A stretch of DNA of 64,000 nucleotides from UBA8752 sp965657965 (GCA_965657965.1 CBFHQM010000002.1:62001-126000); one strand, 5' to 3'; counted from the stretch's first letter, positions 1-8,641 are shown. The notes: generated by a model from the letters alone, not told the origin. Program-made: numbers and translations.

Positions 1-592
1 CTGTTTCGGTGTAAACGTTGAGCCCCGCATCTCTCCATTGGAGGTTGCACGTGAAATCCCACGCTCCCGTGGTTGTCAATTGAGCCAACAAAATCTGGCC
101 ATTTGCATCGGGCTGCGCCTGCACTTGGTCTGGCGTCACGTAAACTGACCCCCCCACTCCATCGTTGACCGCAAAGTTTCCTCCTGCCTCAAAAGCCACA
201 ATGGCAGAGTTCCATGCAGGCCCTCCAATTTGAGACACATTGCTTGGAAGCGTATTGTCCTCCTGACCGATGGTCACCCATGAATCCAAAGCGACGTTCG
301 GATACAACCCATAAAGCGCCGGGCTGATCGATGCCGGGGTGAAGTTTCCAAACGCATCTTGATAAAATCCCGCTGAGGAAGACATGAACATGCCGTTGGG
401 GTTTTCTGCGAAAAGCGCCTGCGCGATGTCCGTTGCATCGTCAAAATTGGCGTAGATGCGATAAGTGGTGCCTATGACGGAATTGTTGACCACTTGGTAC
501 GTCAATCCAGTGAATTCTGCTCTTGCAGAAATGGCAGATGACACAAAAAATAAGGCGGCACAAAGACGTGCAATTGAAGGTAGGTTCGGCAT
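1..592 (-). CDS. Secreted protein of unknown function, 3' part outside window
   Basis: The minus-strand frame opens with ATG at 592 and runs off the left edge, giving about 197 residues with no stop. The first 24 or so residues form a signal peptide (a basic start, then a hydrophobic stretch ending SAISARA). The mature part contains blocks such as YRIYANFDDATD, PNGMFMSSSAGFYQD and LDSWVTIGQED. As far as I recall these occur in uncharacterised secreted proteins of marine Bacteroidota and planctomycetes, so export is well supported but function is not. A sorting tail, if any, would lie beyond the window. It is 69 nt downstream of pgi on the same strand. Confidence 0.7.
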   Translation of the reverse strand, partial: MPNLPSIARLCAALFFVSSAISARAEFTGLTYQVVNNSVIGTTYRIYANFDDATDIAQALFAENPNGMFMSSSAGFYQDAFGNFTPASISPALYGLYPNVALDSWVTIGQEDNTLPSNVSQIGGPAWNSAIVAFEAGGNFAVNDGVGGSVYVTPDQVQAQPDANGQILLAQLTTTGAWDFTCNLQWRDAGLNVYTET

Positions 593-638
593 AGCACCCT
601 AATTTAACCAAAATGGACGATTTGCCCACTAAAGCATC

Positions 639-656
639 GGGTGATTTTTGTCACCC
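639..656 (-). terminator. Weak hairpin between pgi and the next gene
   Basis: GGGTGA and TCACCC can pair as a 6-bp stem around a TTTTTG loop, just after the pgi stop on the minus strand. There is no run of T after the stem in either direction, so it may be a weak terminator, a processing hairpin or chance. Confidence 0.25.
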
Positions 657-661
657 CAACC

Positions 662-2311
662 TCAAATCGACGCCTTGAGCGCCTCGGTTCCAGGCGTCCA
701 TTGTGCGGATGCGCCATCGGACAATTCGCCCAGCCGCTTGGCCAAAACCTTGCCCAATTCCACGCCCCATTGATCGTAGCTGAAAACGTTCCAAAACAAC
801 CCTTCCAAGAAGATCTTGTGCTCGGAAGCGGCCACCAATGCGCCCAGAGAAAATGCGTCTAGGCGATCCCCCAACATGAAAGTGGACGGGCGCCCCCCCT
901 GAAACGTTCGATGAGCGGATACCGCTTCAATGGCGCCCGCATCCGCACCAGCGGCCGACATCTCCTGCGCAACCTCTGCTTGCGCTTTCCCCATGCAAAA
1001 AGCCTCAGCCTGCGCAATGGCATTGTCCAAAAGCAGCCGGTGCATATGATGGTCTTCCCCCATTGGCTCCTTGAATGCCAGGAAGTCCACCGGACACTTT
1101 TCCGTGCCCTGATGGAGCAACTGATGAAAGGCATGTTGGCCATTTGTACCTGGCTCACCCCAAACCACCGGGTGAGTGGACCACGAGACAGGACGACCAT
1201 CTCGACCCACTGCCTTTCCATTGGACTCCATTTCCGCTTGCTGTAAATAAGCGGGAAGCCGATGCAATGCTTGAGCATAGGGCAAAACAGCCCGGCTTTT
1301 GTGCCCCATAAAATTCACATTCCAAACCTCAGTCAATGCCATGCGCAACGGCACGTTTTGATCGGCCTCCGCCGTCTGGAAGTGTGCATCCATGGCACGG
1401 GCACCGCGGAGCAATTCCCGGAAGGCCTTCCCCCCTGAACCCAAGGCGATGGCCAACCCCACAGGACCCCACAGAGAGAACCTGCCACCAACCCAATTTC
1501 CAAAGCCAAAAACGCGGCTTTCCGAAATGCCCATTTCTCCGGCTCCTGGGATGTTGGATGTGACAGCTGCCAGATGACGTCCGGCTTTTTCTCCCAACGC
1601 AGAGGTGAGCCATCCCAAAGCTCGCTGTGCATTGGCCATGGTCTCTTGTGTGGTAAACGTCTTCGACACAATTACCACAAGCGTGCGCTCGGCAACCAAC
1701 CCCTCAAGGGCTTGATCCAAGTGATGCGGATCGACATTGCTCACGAAACGGACATCCAGAGGCGCACCTTCCTTAAGTCGCATTGGCGCAAGCGCCTCGT
1801 GGACCATCACAGGCCCTAGGTCTGACCCTCCAATCCCGATGTTCACGACATGGGTAAACGGCTGTCCATCTGACGCTGAATACGCTCCGTTTCTGACGTC
1901 ATCTGCAAAACCAAGAAATGCATCTCTTGTCTTGAGAACCTCGTCCATGACCGGCCCGTTACCCACTTTGAACGGATCGCCTTGATCACCACGTAAGGCA
2001 GCATGCAAGACAGCGCGCCCTTCGGTGGCATTGATCTCTGAGCCTCCGAATTGTGCCCGTATGGCCTTTTGCCACTCCGCATCCTGGGCCAAACTCACCA
2101 ATCCCCGCCAAGCTGCGCTGTCTATACACTGCTTGGTGAAATCAAAGCGCCAACCCAGCCCCTCTGGCTTCAACACCCATTCTTGGACACGGCCATCTTG
2201 TGATTGAAGTGTTTGCAATCCTTGGGCCGCAAGACGGTCAGCATGCTGTTGGAGCCCATGCCGAGAAGCCGCGGCTTCGAAATCGAATGGAGAAAGACCG
2301 GATTCGTGCAT
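662..2311 (-). CDS. pgi: Glucose-6-phosphate isomerase
   Basis: This cytosolic glycolysis/gluconeogenesis enzyme interconverts glucose 6-phosphate and fructose 6-phosphate. The 549-residue product has the normal length for the long bacterial family. Both family signatures are visible: NWVGGRFSLWGPVG in the middle and FSYDQWGVELGK near the C terminus. The active-site segments IGIGGSDLGP and MESNGKAVGRDG are also present. The next upstream minus-strand gene is fbaA, only 12 nt away, so two successive glycolytic steps are probably co-transcribed. Confidence 0.97.
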   Translation of the reverse strand: MHESGLSPFDFEAAASRHGLQQHADRLAAQGLQTLQSQDGRVQEWVLKPEGLGWRFDFTKQCIDSAAWRGLVSLAQDAEWQKAIRAQFGGSEINATEGRAVLHAALRGDQGDPFKVGNGPVMDEVLKTRDAFLGFADDVRNGAYSASDGQPFTHVVNIGIGGSDLGPVMVHEALAPMRLKEGAPLDVRFVSNVDPHHLDQALEGLVAERTLVVIVSKTFTTQETMANAQRALGWLTSALGEKAGRHLAAVTSNIPGAGEMGISESRVFGFGNWVGGRFSLWGPVGLAIALGSGGKAFRELLRGARAMDAHFQTAEADQNVPLRMALTEVWNVNFMGHKSRAVLPYAQALHRLPAYLQQAEMESNGKAVGRDGRPVSWSTHPVVWGEPGTNGQHAFHQLLHQGTEKCPVDFLAFKEPMGEDHHMHRLLLDNAIAQAEAFCMGKAQAEVAQEMSAAGADAGAIEAVSAHRTFQGGRPSTFMLGDRLDAFSLGALVAASEHKIFLEGLFWNVFSYDQWGVELGKVLAKRLGELSDGASAQWTPGTEALKASI

Positions 2312-2323
2312 TGTCGATGGCGG

Positions 2324-3394
2324 TTAGTCCGCGTTGCGGCCGATGCAATTCAAGTCTTCAAATGCCTGAGTCAATCGGCTAACGAAGGTTTGCTCCCCTT
2401 GACGAAGCCAGACCCGAGGGTCGTAGCGCTTCTTGTTGGGTTGATCGGCACCTTCTGGGTTTCCAATTTGGGTTTGCAAGTATGCGCTCCACTCTTTTAC
2501 GTAGTCACGTACACCGCTCAAAAAGGCCCACTGCATGTCGGTATCGATGTTCATCTTCACAGCACCATATCCAATGGCTTCACGTATTTCTTCTACGCTG
2601 CTGCCGGAACCGCCATGGAAAACGAAATCAACGGGCCGAGGGCCTGTCCCGTGCTTGGCTGCAATGTGGTCCTGACTGTTTTTGAGAATGACGGGAGTCA
2701 ACTCAACATTGCCCGGCTTGTAAACCCCATGCACATTTCCGAACGCTGCAGCCACCGTGAACTGATCACTCACCGCCTTCAACTGCTCGTAAGCGTACGC
2801 CACTTCTTCGGGCTGCGTATAAAGGTGCTTTGCATCGATGTCGGTGTTGTCTACACCATCTTCCTCGCCACCGGTCACACCCAATTCAATTTCCAAGAAC
2901 ATGCCCAATGGCGCCATGCGCTTGAGATACTCTACACAAGTGCCAATGTTCTCTTCCAGCGGCTCCTCGCTTAAGTCAATCATGTGAGAAGAGAAGAGGG
3001 GCTTCCCTGTGGCTGCGAAGTGTGCTTCGCCACGGTCCAAAAGTCCATCAATCCATGGCAACAATTTCCGAGCGCAATGATCAGTATGCAGGACCACGGG
3101 AACTCCATAAGCTTCGGCCAACTCATGCACATGTAGCGCTGCCGACACACTGCCGAGTACCGCAGCTTGCTGTTGATCCAGCTTTAAAGATTTTCCCGCG
3201 TAAAAAGCAGCGCCACCATTGGACAATTGAACAATGACAGGCGACCCTGCCGCCGCTGCAGTTTCCAAGGTGGCATTCAAGGAGTTGGTTCCAGTAATGT
3301 TCACCGCAGGAAGGGCATACCCCCTGGCTTGTGCATCGTTGAAAAGCTCGGCTACTTCGGCGCCATGAAGAACACCTGGTCGGAAACGGGACAT
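2324..3394 (-). CDS. fbaA: Class II fructose-bisphosphate aldolase
   Basis: This zinc-dependent enzyme cleaves or condenses fructose 1,6-bisphosphate with dihydroxyacetone phosphate and glyceraldehyde 3-phosphate. I place the start at the ATG at 3394 (MSRFRPGVLHG), giving 356 residues like the E. coli enzyme. An upstream in-frame ATG at 3463 would add 23 residues without family resemblance. The zinc-binding histidine segment VVLHTDHCARK and the second signature LEIELGVTGGEEDGV are both present, as is HGGSGS for phosphate binding. It sits directly upstream of pgi on the same strand. Confidence 0.96.
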   Translation of the reverse strand: MSRFRPGVLHGAEVAELFNDAQARGYALPAVNITGTNSLNATLETAAAAGSPVIVQLSNGGAAFYAGKSLKLDQQQAAVLGSVSAALHVHELAEAYGVPVVLHTDHCARKLLPWIDGLLDRGEAHFAATGKPLFSSHMIDLSEEPLEENIGTCVEYLKRMAPLGMFLEIELGVTGGEEDGVDNTDIDAKHLYTQPEEVAYAYEQLKAVSDQFTVAAAFGNVHGVYKPGNVELTPVILKNSQDHIAAKHGTGPRPVDFVFHGGSGSSVEEIREAIGYGAVKMNIDTDMQWAFLSGVRDYVKEWSAYLQTQIGNPEGADQPNKKRYDPRVWLRQGEQTFVSRLTQAFEDLNCIGRNAD

Positions 3395-3494
3395 CTTTTG
3401 CGTGGATTTTAAGGAGCGCAAGGTAGCACCTGACTTGACCGACCACCCCCAATCGGATGTCAAATTTTAATCCACCCGATTCAAGCTCTTTAGG

Positions 3495-4022
3495 TCAATC
3501 CGACTCGCCCTCCAACGCCCTCAACATTTCACGCTCGCTGAACGACAACCACTTGGCCGCTTCTATCGCCGCAGACGCCCATTGGCTTTCTGGATAAACC
3601 CGCACCACCTCGCCATAGGCCTTCATAGCCCCCACTGTGTCCTTTAGCGCAGTCTCACGAACAAACCCGACCCTGAAAACAGCCTCTGCCGCCAATAACG
3701 GTGAACCACCACCTTCAGCCACATTCACCCATTGCTCGACAGCCGCCTCGTGCTCTCCCATGCCCTGAAGCAAATCTGCCCTGCGCATGAGAAAAACACC
3801 CGCGAGAGAATCTCCGTGATGGACGTTGGCATATCGCGCATAATCGCGCAACAATTCAGCCACCAAAGCCTGACCGGCTTCGTCGAGCTCGTCTTCAACC
3901 AACAACGGTCGCAGTGCACGTTCGTTGCCTTGAATTCGAGAGGCGACCACATCGACGTCTCCTCCCAATCCACAACCCGGAATAAGAAACGCGCAGAAAA
4001 CCAGTGCACTCCACAATTTCAT
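3495..4022 (-). CDS. Lipoprotein with TPR-like helices, hypothetical
   Basis: The 175-residue product starts with a lipoprotein signal ending LIPGC (Cys17), so it should be lipid-anchored. The rest is helical and reads like two or three tetratricopeptide-type repeats, for example the stretch holding GEHEAAVEQWVNVAEGG and the one around AMKAYGEVVRVYPESQW. Similar small tetratricopeptide lipoproteins are common in Bacteroidota, but no specific role can be assigned. Its start codon overlaps the stop of def in an ATGA arrangement (4019-4022), implying translational coupling with the deformylase. Confidence 0.75.
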   Translation of the reverse strand: MKLWSALVFCAFLIPGCGLGGDVDVVASRIQGNERALRPLLVEDELDEAGQALVAELLRDYARYANVHHGDSLAGVFLMRRADLLQGMGEHEAAVEQWVNVAEGGGSPLLAAEAVFRVGFVRETALKDTVGAMKAYGEVVRVYPESQWASAAIEAAKWLSFSEREMLRALEGESD

Positions 4023-4597
4023 CGTCGCCCACGCTTGCCGGGAAACCGCATTGCATAATCCGAAGGAACCTTACCCGCAGAGATCTCCTTGAGCTTTCCT
4101 TGAAGCAATGCCTTTTTCAAAATGGGCACGTAATCCGGAATCATGACGCCATCGAGATGGTCGTTTTCATGCTGAACAATCCGCGCCGCAATGCCACTTA
4201 GCGCCTCTTCCCGAAGCACCCAATCGGCATCGTAATACTCCACCTTCACCGAGACCGGACGCTCAACAGGCTCTCGCACACCTGGGATGGACAAGCATCC
4301 CTCTTCCATCACATCACAATCCTCGGACGCTTCGAAGAGCACAGGATTGATCATGACCCGCTTGAAATCTTTGCATCCTGCGTCGCCTTTGTCCCCTTCT
4401 CCGAAAGGCGAACCGTCGACCACAAACAGGCGAAGAGACCGACCAATTTGCGGCGCAGCCAATCCAACCCCCTCGGCCTTGTACATGGTCTCCCACATAT
4501 TTTCTATGAGAATCGCGAGTCCTTCCTGCGCTTTCTCAACCTCGTCTGCTTCTTTCCTGAGAACAGGATCACCGTAAGCCACAACTGGTAATATCAT
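4019..4597 (-). CDS. def: Peptide deformylase
   Basis: This metalloenzyme removes the N-formyl group from nascent proteins in the cytosol. All three family motifs are readable in the 192 residues: GVGLAAPQIG, the metal-Cys loop EEGCLSIPG, and QHENDHLDG, which carries the two metal His residues and the catalytic Glu. The ATG at 4597 is preceded by a -7-like box only 4 nt upstream. The gene is divergent from the RibBA-like gene and overlaps the following lipoprotein gene by 4 nt. Confidence 0.96.
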   Translation of the reverse strand: MILPVVAYGDPVLRKEADEVEKAQEGLAILIENMWETMYKAEGVGLAAPQIGRSLRLFVVDGSPFGEGDKGDAGCKDFKRVMINPVLFEASEDCDVMEEGCLSIPGVREPVERPVSVKVEYYDADWVLREEALSGIAARIVQHENDHLDGVMIPDYVPILKKALLQGKLKEISAGKVPSDYAMRFPGKRGRR

Positions 4598-4601
4598 GGT
4601 G

Positions 4602-4609
4602 CAAATTTG
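4602..4609 (-). promoter_or_regulatory. -7-like box of def
   Basis: CAAATTTG, one base from TAnnTTTG, ends 4 nt (CACC) before the def ATG. The octamer is its own reverse complement, so orientation rests on its position. A promoter role is inferred from the recurring 4-nt spacing. Confidence 0.4.
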
Positions 4610-4633
4610 AGGACTTCAGGCCATTCCCCGGAC

Positions 4634-4641
4634 TACCTTTG
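4634..4641 (+). promoter_or_regulatory. -7 box TACCTTTG of the RibBA-like gene
   Basis: This is an exact match to the Bacteroidota TAnnTTTG -7 consensus, followed by TCTC and then the ATG at 4646. A TTG lies 24 nt upstream, a little farther than usual. Transcription would be expected to begin at or next to the start codon. Confidence 0.55.
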
Positions 4642-4645
4642 TCTC

Positions 4646-5794
4646 ATGACCGACAAGAATCGACCATTGGACAGCATTGACGCGGCCATCGAGGACATTC
4701 GCCAAGGAAAATTGATCATCGTGGTGGACGACGAGGACCGAGAAAATGAAGGAGACTTTGTAGCGGCCGCGCGATTTGCAACGCCCGAACTGATCAACTT
4801 TATGGCCGTAGAAGGCCGAGGCTTGATTTGCGCTCCCCTGATTGAAGACCGATGTGACGAGCTCGATTTGGAATTGATGGTCAACCGCAACAACGCCGCG
4901 TTTGAAACCCCCTTTACGGTCAGTGTGGATCTGGTTGGCAAAGGCTGCACAACGGGCATTTCTGCGCAAGACAGAGCCAAAACAGTGCAGGCCCTCATTG
5001 ACCCCGAAACGAATCCCGACGAACTGGGGAGACCGGGGCACATTTTCCCGCTACGCGCCCGAAGAGGAGGTGTTTTGCGCCGCGCCGGCCACACCGAAGC
5101 CGCCATTGATTTGGCCCGGCTCGCGGGACTGGAGCCCGCGGGGGTCATCGTGGAGATCATGAACCCCGATGGCACCATGGCCCGCCTCCCGGAATTGCTC
5201 AAAATGGCCGATAAATTCGACCTGCGCATCGTCTCCATCGAAGACTTGATTGCCTATCGACTGGCCAATGACACTCTGATCCAGAGAACAGGACAAAAGC
5301 AAATCCAGACGGCCCATGGTGAATTCACAATGGTGACCTATCGTCAAACCACAAGCGACGAGGAGCACTTTGCTCTCATTCGGGGCGAATGGGAAGAGGG
5401 AGAGCCCATTCCAGTTCGTGTCCATGCGAGCCAACCTCGATTTGACCTATTGAACACGGCCAACTTCGGGCGGGGAGATGTCCTGCAAATGGCATTGGAA
5501 AGACTAGCCGAAATGGAAAAGTGCGCTTTCGTTTATCTCGAAAATGGATCTTCACCATGGAGTGCAGTCCACGATTTGCCCGAAGGGGCAGTCGGGGCAG
5601 ACCCCACACAAGTGGGCGTGGGGGAAGCCGAACTCAAACGACGCCATGGTCGAACCTATGGTCTCGGCGCTCAAATCCTGAGAGACCTCGGCATTCGAAA
5701 CCTTCAACTGATCAGCGACACCGCTAAAGTCACCAAAGGAATGTCCCTCTACGGCATCGAGATTTCAGAAGTACTGCCCCTTCGAGCCAGTTGA
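4646..5794 (+). CDS. ribBA: 3,4-dihydroxy-2-butanone-4-phosphate synthase fused to a degenerate GTP cyclohydrolase II domain
   Basis: Residues 1-205 form the RibB half, which turns ribulose 5-phosphate into the four-carbon riboflavin precursor. Its signatures are intact: DDEDRENEGDFV, TTGISAQDRAKT and GHIFPLRAR. Residues from about 210 to 382 are recognisable as the RibA fold (YGLGAQILRDLGIRN near the end). However, the stretch after VRVH (residues 257-260) aligns without gaps to the zinc site and has Gln, Phe and Arg where the three zinc cysteines should be. The catalytic REGRGIGL-type loop is replaced by ENGSSPWS. The RibA half is therefore probably inactive. I chose the ATG at 4646, since the frame's earlier start at 4607 precedes the promoter box. 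Confidence 0.9.
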   Translation: MTDKNRPLDSIDAAIEDIRQGKLIIVVDDEDRENEGDFVAAARFATPELINFMAVEGRGLICAPLIEDRCDELDLELMVNRNNAAFETPFTVSVDLVGKGCTTGISAQDRAKTVQALIDPETNPDELGRPGHIFPLRARRGGVLRRAGHTEAAIDLARLAGLEPAGVIVEIMNPDGTMARLPELLKMADKFDLRIVSIEDLIAYRLANDTLIQRTGQKQIQTAHGEFTMVTYRQTTSDEEHFALIRGEWEEGEPIPVRVHASQPRFDLLNTANFGRGDVLQMALERLAEMEKCAFVYLENGSSPWSAVHDLPEGAVGADPTQVGVGEAELKRRHGRTYGLGAQILRDLGIRNLQLISDTAKVTKGMSLYGIEISEVLPLRAS

Positions 5795-5822
5795 ATCACC
5801 GATTAGGCTTCGAAACAGCTAA

Positions 5823-5858
5823 AACGAAAAAGCCCGGCAATTGCCGGGCTTTTTCGTT
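5823..5858. terminator. Bidirectional terminator between ribBA and rpmE2
   Basis: This is a perfect 36-nt inverted repeat with arms AACGAAAAAGCCCGGCAA and the reverse complement. A run of T on the 3' side in both directions lets it end the converging ribBA and rpmE2 transcripts. Confidence 0.9.
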
Positions 5859-5873
5859 GGAGGAGTTTTGAAC

Positions 5874-6128
5874 TCACTTCTTGTGCTTTCCGTAACGGGT
5901 GCGGAACTTGTCGATACGACCTGCTGTGTCAACCAGCGTGTTCTTTCCTGTGTAGAAAGGATGGCTTGCAGAACTGACTTCTACTTTGATTACCGGGTAT
6001 TCGTTTCCGTCTTCCCAAGCTTCATTTTCTTTACTCTCGGCGCAGCTCTTTCCGAGAAAACGCCATTCCGCAGTCAAGTCCTTAAAAATGACTGTGCGGT
6101 AGTTGTCTGGATGGATTCCTTCTTTCAT
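5874..6128 (-). CDS. rpmE2: Ribosomal protein bL31, type B (zinc-free form)
   Basis: The 84-residue product is a large-subunit protein. It shows the family blocks MKEGIHPDNYRTVIFKD, EVSSASHPFYTGK and VDTAGRIDKFRTRYG. It lacks the CxxC zinc cysteines of type A, so it is the type B form; the single Cys (KSCAESKENE) is not part of a zinc pair. I use the ATG at 6128, because a longer reading from 6185 adds 19 residues that the family does not have. It converges on ribBA across the shared terminator. Confidence 0.95.
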   Translation of the reverse strand: MKEGIHPDNYRTVIFKDLTAEWRFLGKSCAESKENEAWEDGNEYPVIKVEVSSASHPFYTGKNTLVDTAGRIDKFRTRYGKHKK

Positions 6129-6321
6129 GGCGATATCTAATGCGGCGACAAAAATAGTTCGGATTTTCTCCAAAACCAATCCCATTAAAAAGCAACTTCA
6201 GAACCCCCTTTTCCGCCCTAAATACAGCCGCCGCAGTGCGAAATCAACAACTCAAGCTGTATAACCAAAGGCCTTAGAATCGGAAATCAAAAAGTAAATT
6301 GCAGCGGTTTTAAGTGAGAAG

Positions 6322-6337
6322 GCTAGCCCAGGCTAGC
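6322..6337. repeat. Short inverted repeat
   Basis: GCTAGCC, two bases, then GGCTAGC form a 7-bp perfect inverted repeat 28 nt before the orphan terminator stem. It could be an RNA hairpin of a small transcript or a protein-binding palindrome. Confidence 0.4.
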
Positions 6338-6365
6338 TGAGCATCAAGTGATAATTTGGTTAAGT

Positions 6366-6402
6366 AGTCCCGCAGTGAAACGTCACTGCGGGACTTTCTT
6401 TT
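6366..6402 (+). terminator. Orphan intrinsic terminator
   Basis: A perfect 13-bp stem (AGTCCCGCAGTGA and its complement) with the loop AACG is followed by TTTCTTTTTT. The T run exists only on the plus strand, so it ends a rightward transcript, yet no rightward gene lies between 5858 and here. Confidence 0.8.
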
Positions 6403-6486
6403 TTACCCCAGTCCATTCACATTTCATTGTCGACACTAACCACCTCGCCCCCTCTCCGCTCCATGGCTCATCGTTGAAATTGCAGA

Positions 6487-7662
6487 ATGCCGCGGATGCA
6501 CCGCATACCCCTCATTCTAACTGCACTCGTTGCCATTACAGCCATGGCCATCCCCGGTGGCGTGGTGATCGAAGGACGATTGACTGAGCCAGCCAAAGCT
6601 GGCGAAACAACGCCTATGACCATCAGCGTGAGTAAAGGCGGTCTGGATTATTTCGGACGAATGATGCTCCACATCCCTGAGGACTGCCGCTTAGAGCCAT
6701 CCGTTTTATTCGGTGGCAGCTACCATTGGGACGAAAGCGAGCACGTGGCGGTCATCAGTTGGCTCAAGCTCCCTGACCCGGAGAGGTTTAATCTGGAATT
6801 TAAACTGTCCGTTGCACCTGAGGCTCCCCCCGGACCGAGAGAAGTCGACTGGGAATTCAGCTTCATTCGCAACAACGATCGCGCCACTGTGCACCCCGCC
6901 CCATTCATCTTTTATGTTTTGGATGCAGAAGAGCACTTCGGACCTGGCACAGCAATGGCAACGCGCCACAACCCGTCTTCTGAACAAGCAGAACAACGGC
7001 CCCACCCCTCGGCCACGCGCTCTGCCGTATTGGTCGGGAATGACACTAGGGTTACCCTTAACCTCGACCGTGTACCAGAGGGTGGGTTTGTCAAGCTCAC
7101 TGAACACATTTCTCCAGGCTGCTCCTGCCAGGTATTAGATGCTGCTGGGGGAGTAGCCCAGGTCAATGGCTCAGAACTGAGTATAATGTGGTTTGACTAC
7201 GCTCACGTGGGGTCTGTGACTTATCAGTTGAACAATTGCCGATTATCGTCCCCTCAAAATTTTGACGGCACATTATCATGTGTAATCGAGGATGCTTCCA
7301 AAAAATTCGTCGTAATTCAGGAATTGGAAGCGAAAAAACAAGGCTTAGAGCCACTGGTTGAGCCGCATCAACCAATGGATGTAGCCTTTGAAATTCAAAT
7401 CGCTGCAACGAAAAAACCCGTTGTTACCGATTATTTCGAACGAAAGTTGAATTTTCGCTTTTCAACGAGAGAAGAGCAATCTAAGCACTGGGTCAAATAC
7501 ACCTACGAAAGCTACGATCGCTATGAGGAGGCCAGGAACCACAGAAACGAGCTCACGAAAGCCTATGCTTTCCACGGGCCTTTTGTGGTGGCGAGAAAAG
7601 GTGAGCGTCGCATATCCGTTCAGGAAGCGCTTACCCTAACCCGTCAAACATGGCTGCCATGA
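6487..7662 (+). CDS. Exported protein with two Ig-like domains and a SPOR-like C terminus
   Basis: The 391-residue product begins with a signal peptide (MPRMHRIPLILTALVAITAMA). Two domains follow, roughly residues 27-145 and 180-270. Each has a pattern of disciplined, well-spaced beta strands around GRMMLHIPEDC and FVKLTEHISPGC, resembling duplicated Ig-like modules. The tail from about residue 295 (VAFEIQIAATKKPV to ISVQEALTLT, including WVKYTYESYDRYEEARNHR) has the pattern of a SPOR-like peptidoglycan-binding domain found in Bacteroidota envelope proteins. An envelope role near peptidoglycan is inferred. It lies 22 nt before xerD. Confidence 0.65.
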   Translation: MPRMHRIPLILTALVAITAMAIPGGVVIEGRLTEPAKAGETTPMTISVSKGGLDYFGRMMLHIPEDCRLEPSVLFGGSYHWDESEHVAVISWLKLPDPERFNLEFKLSVAPEAPPGPREVDWEFSFIRNNDRATVHPAPFIFYVLDAEEHFGPGTAMATRHNPSSEQAEQRPHPSATRSAVLVGNDTRVTLNLDRVPEGGFVKLTEHISPGCSCQVLDAAGGVAQVNGSELSIMWFDYAHVGSVTYQLNNCRLSSPQNFDGTLSCVIEDASKKFVVIQELEAKKQGLEPLVEPHQPMDVAFEIQIAATKKPVVTDYFERKLNFRFSTREEQSKHWVKYTYESYDRYEEARNHRNELTKAYAFHGPFVVARKGERRISVQEALTLTRQTWLP

Positions 7663-7684
7663 GGAGTAGGAGATACGAGACGCA

Positions 7685-8641
7685 ATGAGTAAGGATTCTA
7701 CCAAAACGACCAAAACTGATTCTTCTTCAGCAGGATGGACATCTTGCATGAGGGGGTTCCGCAGTTGGCTAGAGTTGGAACGCGGATTGAGTTCAAACTC
7801 AGTAGAAGCTTATCTCCGAGACGTTCAGCGTCTTTCATTCTTCGCTCAGAACCTCTCTTCACCACCCTTCGAGCCGAAATCCTTCGAGCCCGCGCACGTC
7901 GACGGGTTTGTCGCTCAGTTGTTTGACGAAGGATTGAGCCGAAATAGCCAAAGCCGAATTCTCAGTGGTGTCCGGAATTTCTGTAAGTATCTCTTGCTAG
8001 AGGGCATCCTCGAAAGAGACCCACTCGAACTTCTGGATTCTCCTCGCCCCGAGAGGAAGTTGCCGGATGTTTTGAGTGTGGATGAAATTCAGTCCATCAT
8101 AGAAGCCATTGATCTCTCCAGAAAAGAAGGCATCCGGAACCGGGCCATCCTAGAGACAATGTACAGCTGTGGCCTTCGTGTTTCAGAGGTTGTGGGTCTT
8201 CGCATGAGCTGTGTTGACGAAGTCGAAGGCATGGTGAAGGTCATCGGCAAAGGGAACAAAGAGCGCATCATTCCCATCGGGGAGCTTGCGTTAGACACCA
8301 TTGCTCGCTACATCGAAGAGTATCGGAATTTCGTGGAAATCGAACCGGACTACGAAGACACCCTATTCTTGGGACGCCGCGGAAGAGAGTTGACCCGCCA
8401 AATGGTGTTTACCATGCTGCGCAGAACAACACACGAAGCTGGCATCCGCAAGCAAGTTAGCCCTCACACCTTCCGGCATTCTTTCGCAACGCATTTGATG
8501 GAAAGTGGTGCAGACATTCGTGTGGTCCAAGAAATGTTGGGACACAGCTCAGTCAGCACCACTGAGATCTATACCCACCTCGATCAGCGCTTCCTGCGAG
8601 AGCAAATGGAGCGTTACCATCCCCGGAGCGTAAAGGCTTGA
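7685..8641 (+). CDS. xerD: Site-specific tyrosine recombinase XerD
   Basis: This enzyme resolves chromosome dimers at dif with XerC. The 318-residue product has the SAM-like N-terminal domain followed by the catalytic domain. The catalytic set is complete: Arg in CGLRVSEVVGL, Lys in GKGNKERIIPI, HTFRHSFATHLM, the LGHSS histidine and Tyr in TEIYTHLD. The C terminus MERYHPR favours XerD over XerC. A purine-rich stretch (GAGGAGTAGGAG) precedes the ATG. The stop overlaps the TTG start of the next gene. No integron, transposon or phage genes surround it, so it is the housekeeping recombinase. Confidence 0.92.
   Translation: MSKDSTKTTKTDSSSAGWTSCMRGFRSWLELERGLSSNSVEAYLRDVQRLSFFAQNLSSPPFEPKSFEPAHVDGFVAQLFDEGLSRNSQSRILSGVRNFCKYLLLEGILERDPLELLDSPRPERKLPDVLSVDEIQSIIEAIDLSRKEGIRNRAILETMYSCGLRVSEVVGLRMSCVDEVEGMVKVIGKGNKERIIPIGELALDTIARYIEEYRNFVEIEPDYEDTLFLGRRGRELTRQMVFTMLRRTTHEAGIRKQVSPHTFRHSFATHLMESGADIRVVQEMLGHSSVSTTEIYTHLDQRFLREQMERYHPRSVKA

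Larger units (their letters stand above)
6129..6486. other. Intergenic region of 358 nt with two hairpins
   Basis: No credible protein gene is visible. The region holds the rpmE2 upstream sequence, a GCTAGCC-CA-GGCTAGC inverted repeat at 6322-6337, and a strong plus-strand terminator at 6366-6402. No plus-strand gene lies upstream of that terminator before ribBA, which already has its own terminator. A small RNA ending at about 6402 is therefore possible. Confidence 0.5.

Noticed and set aside
7685..8641. Tyrosine recombinase as an integrase of a genomic island
   Set aside because: Full-length XerD features and housekeeping neighbours; no attachment site, cargo genes or phage genes.
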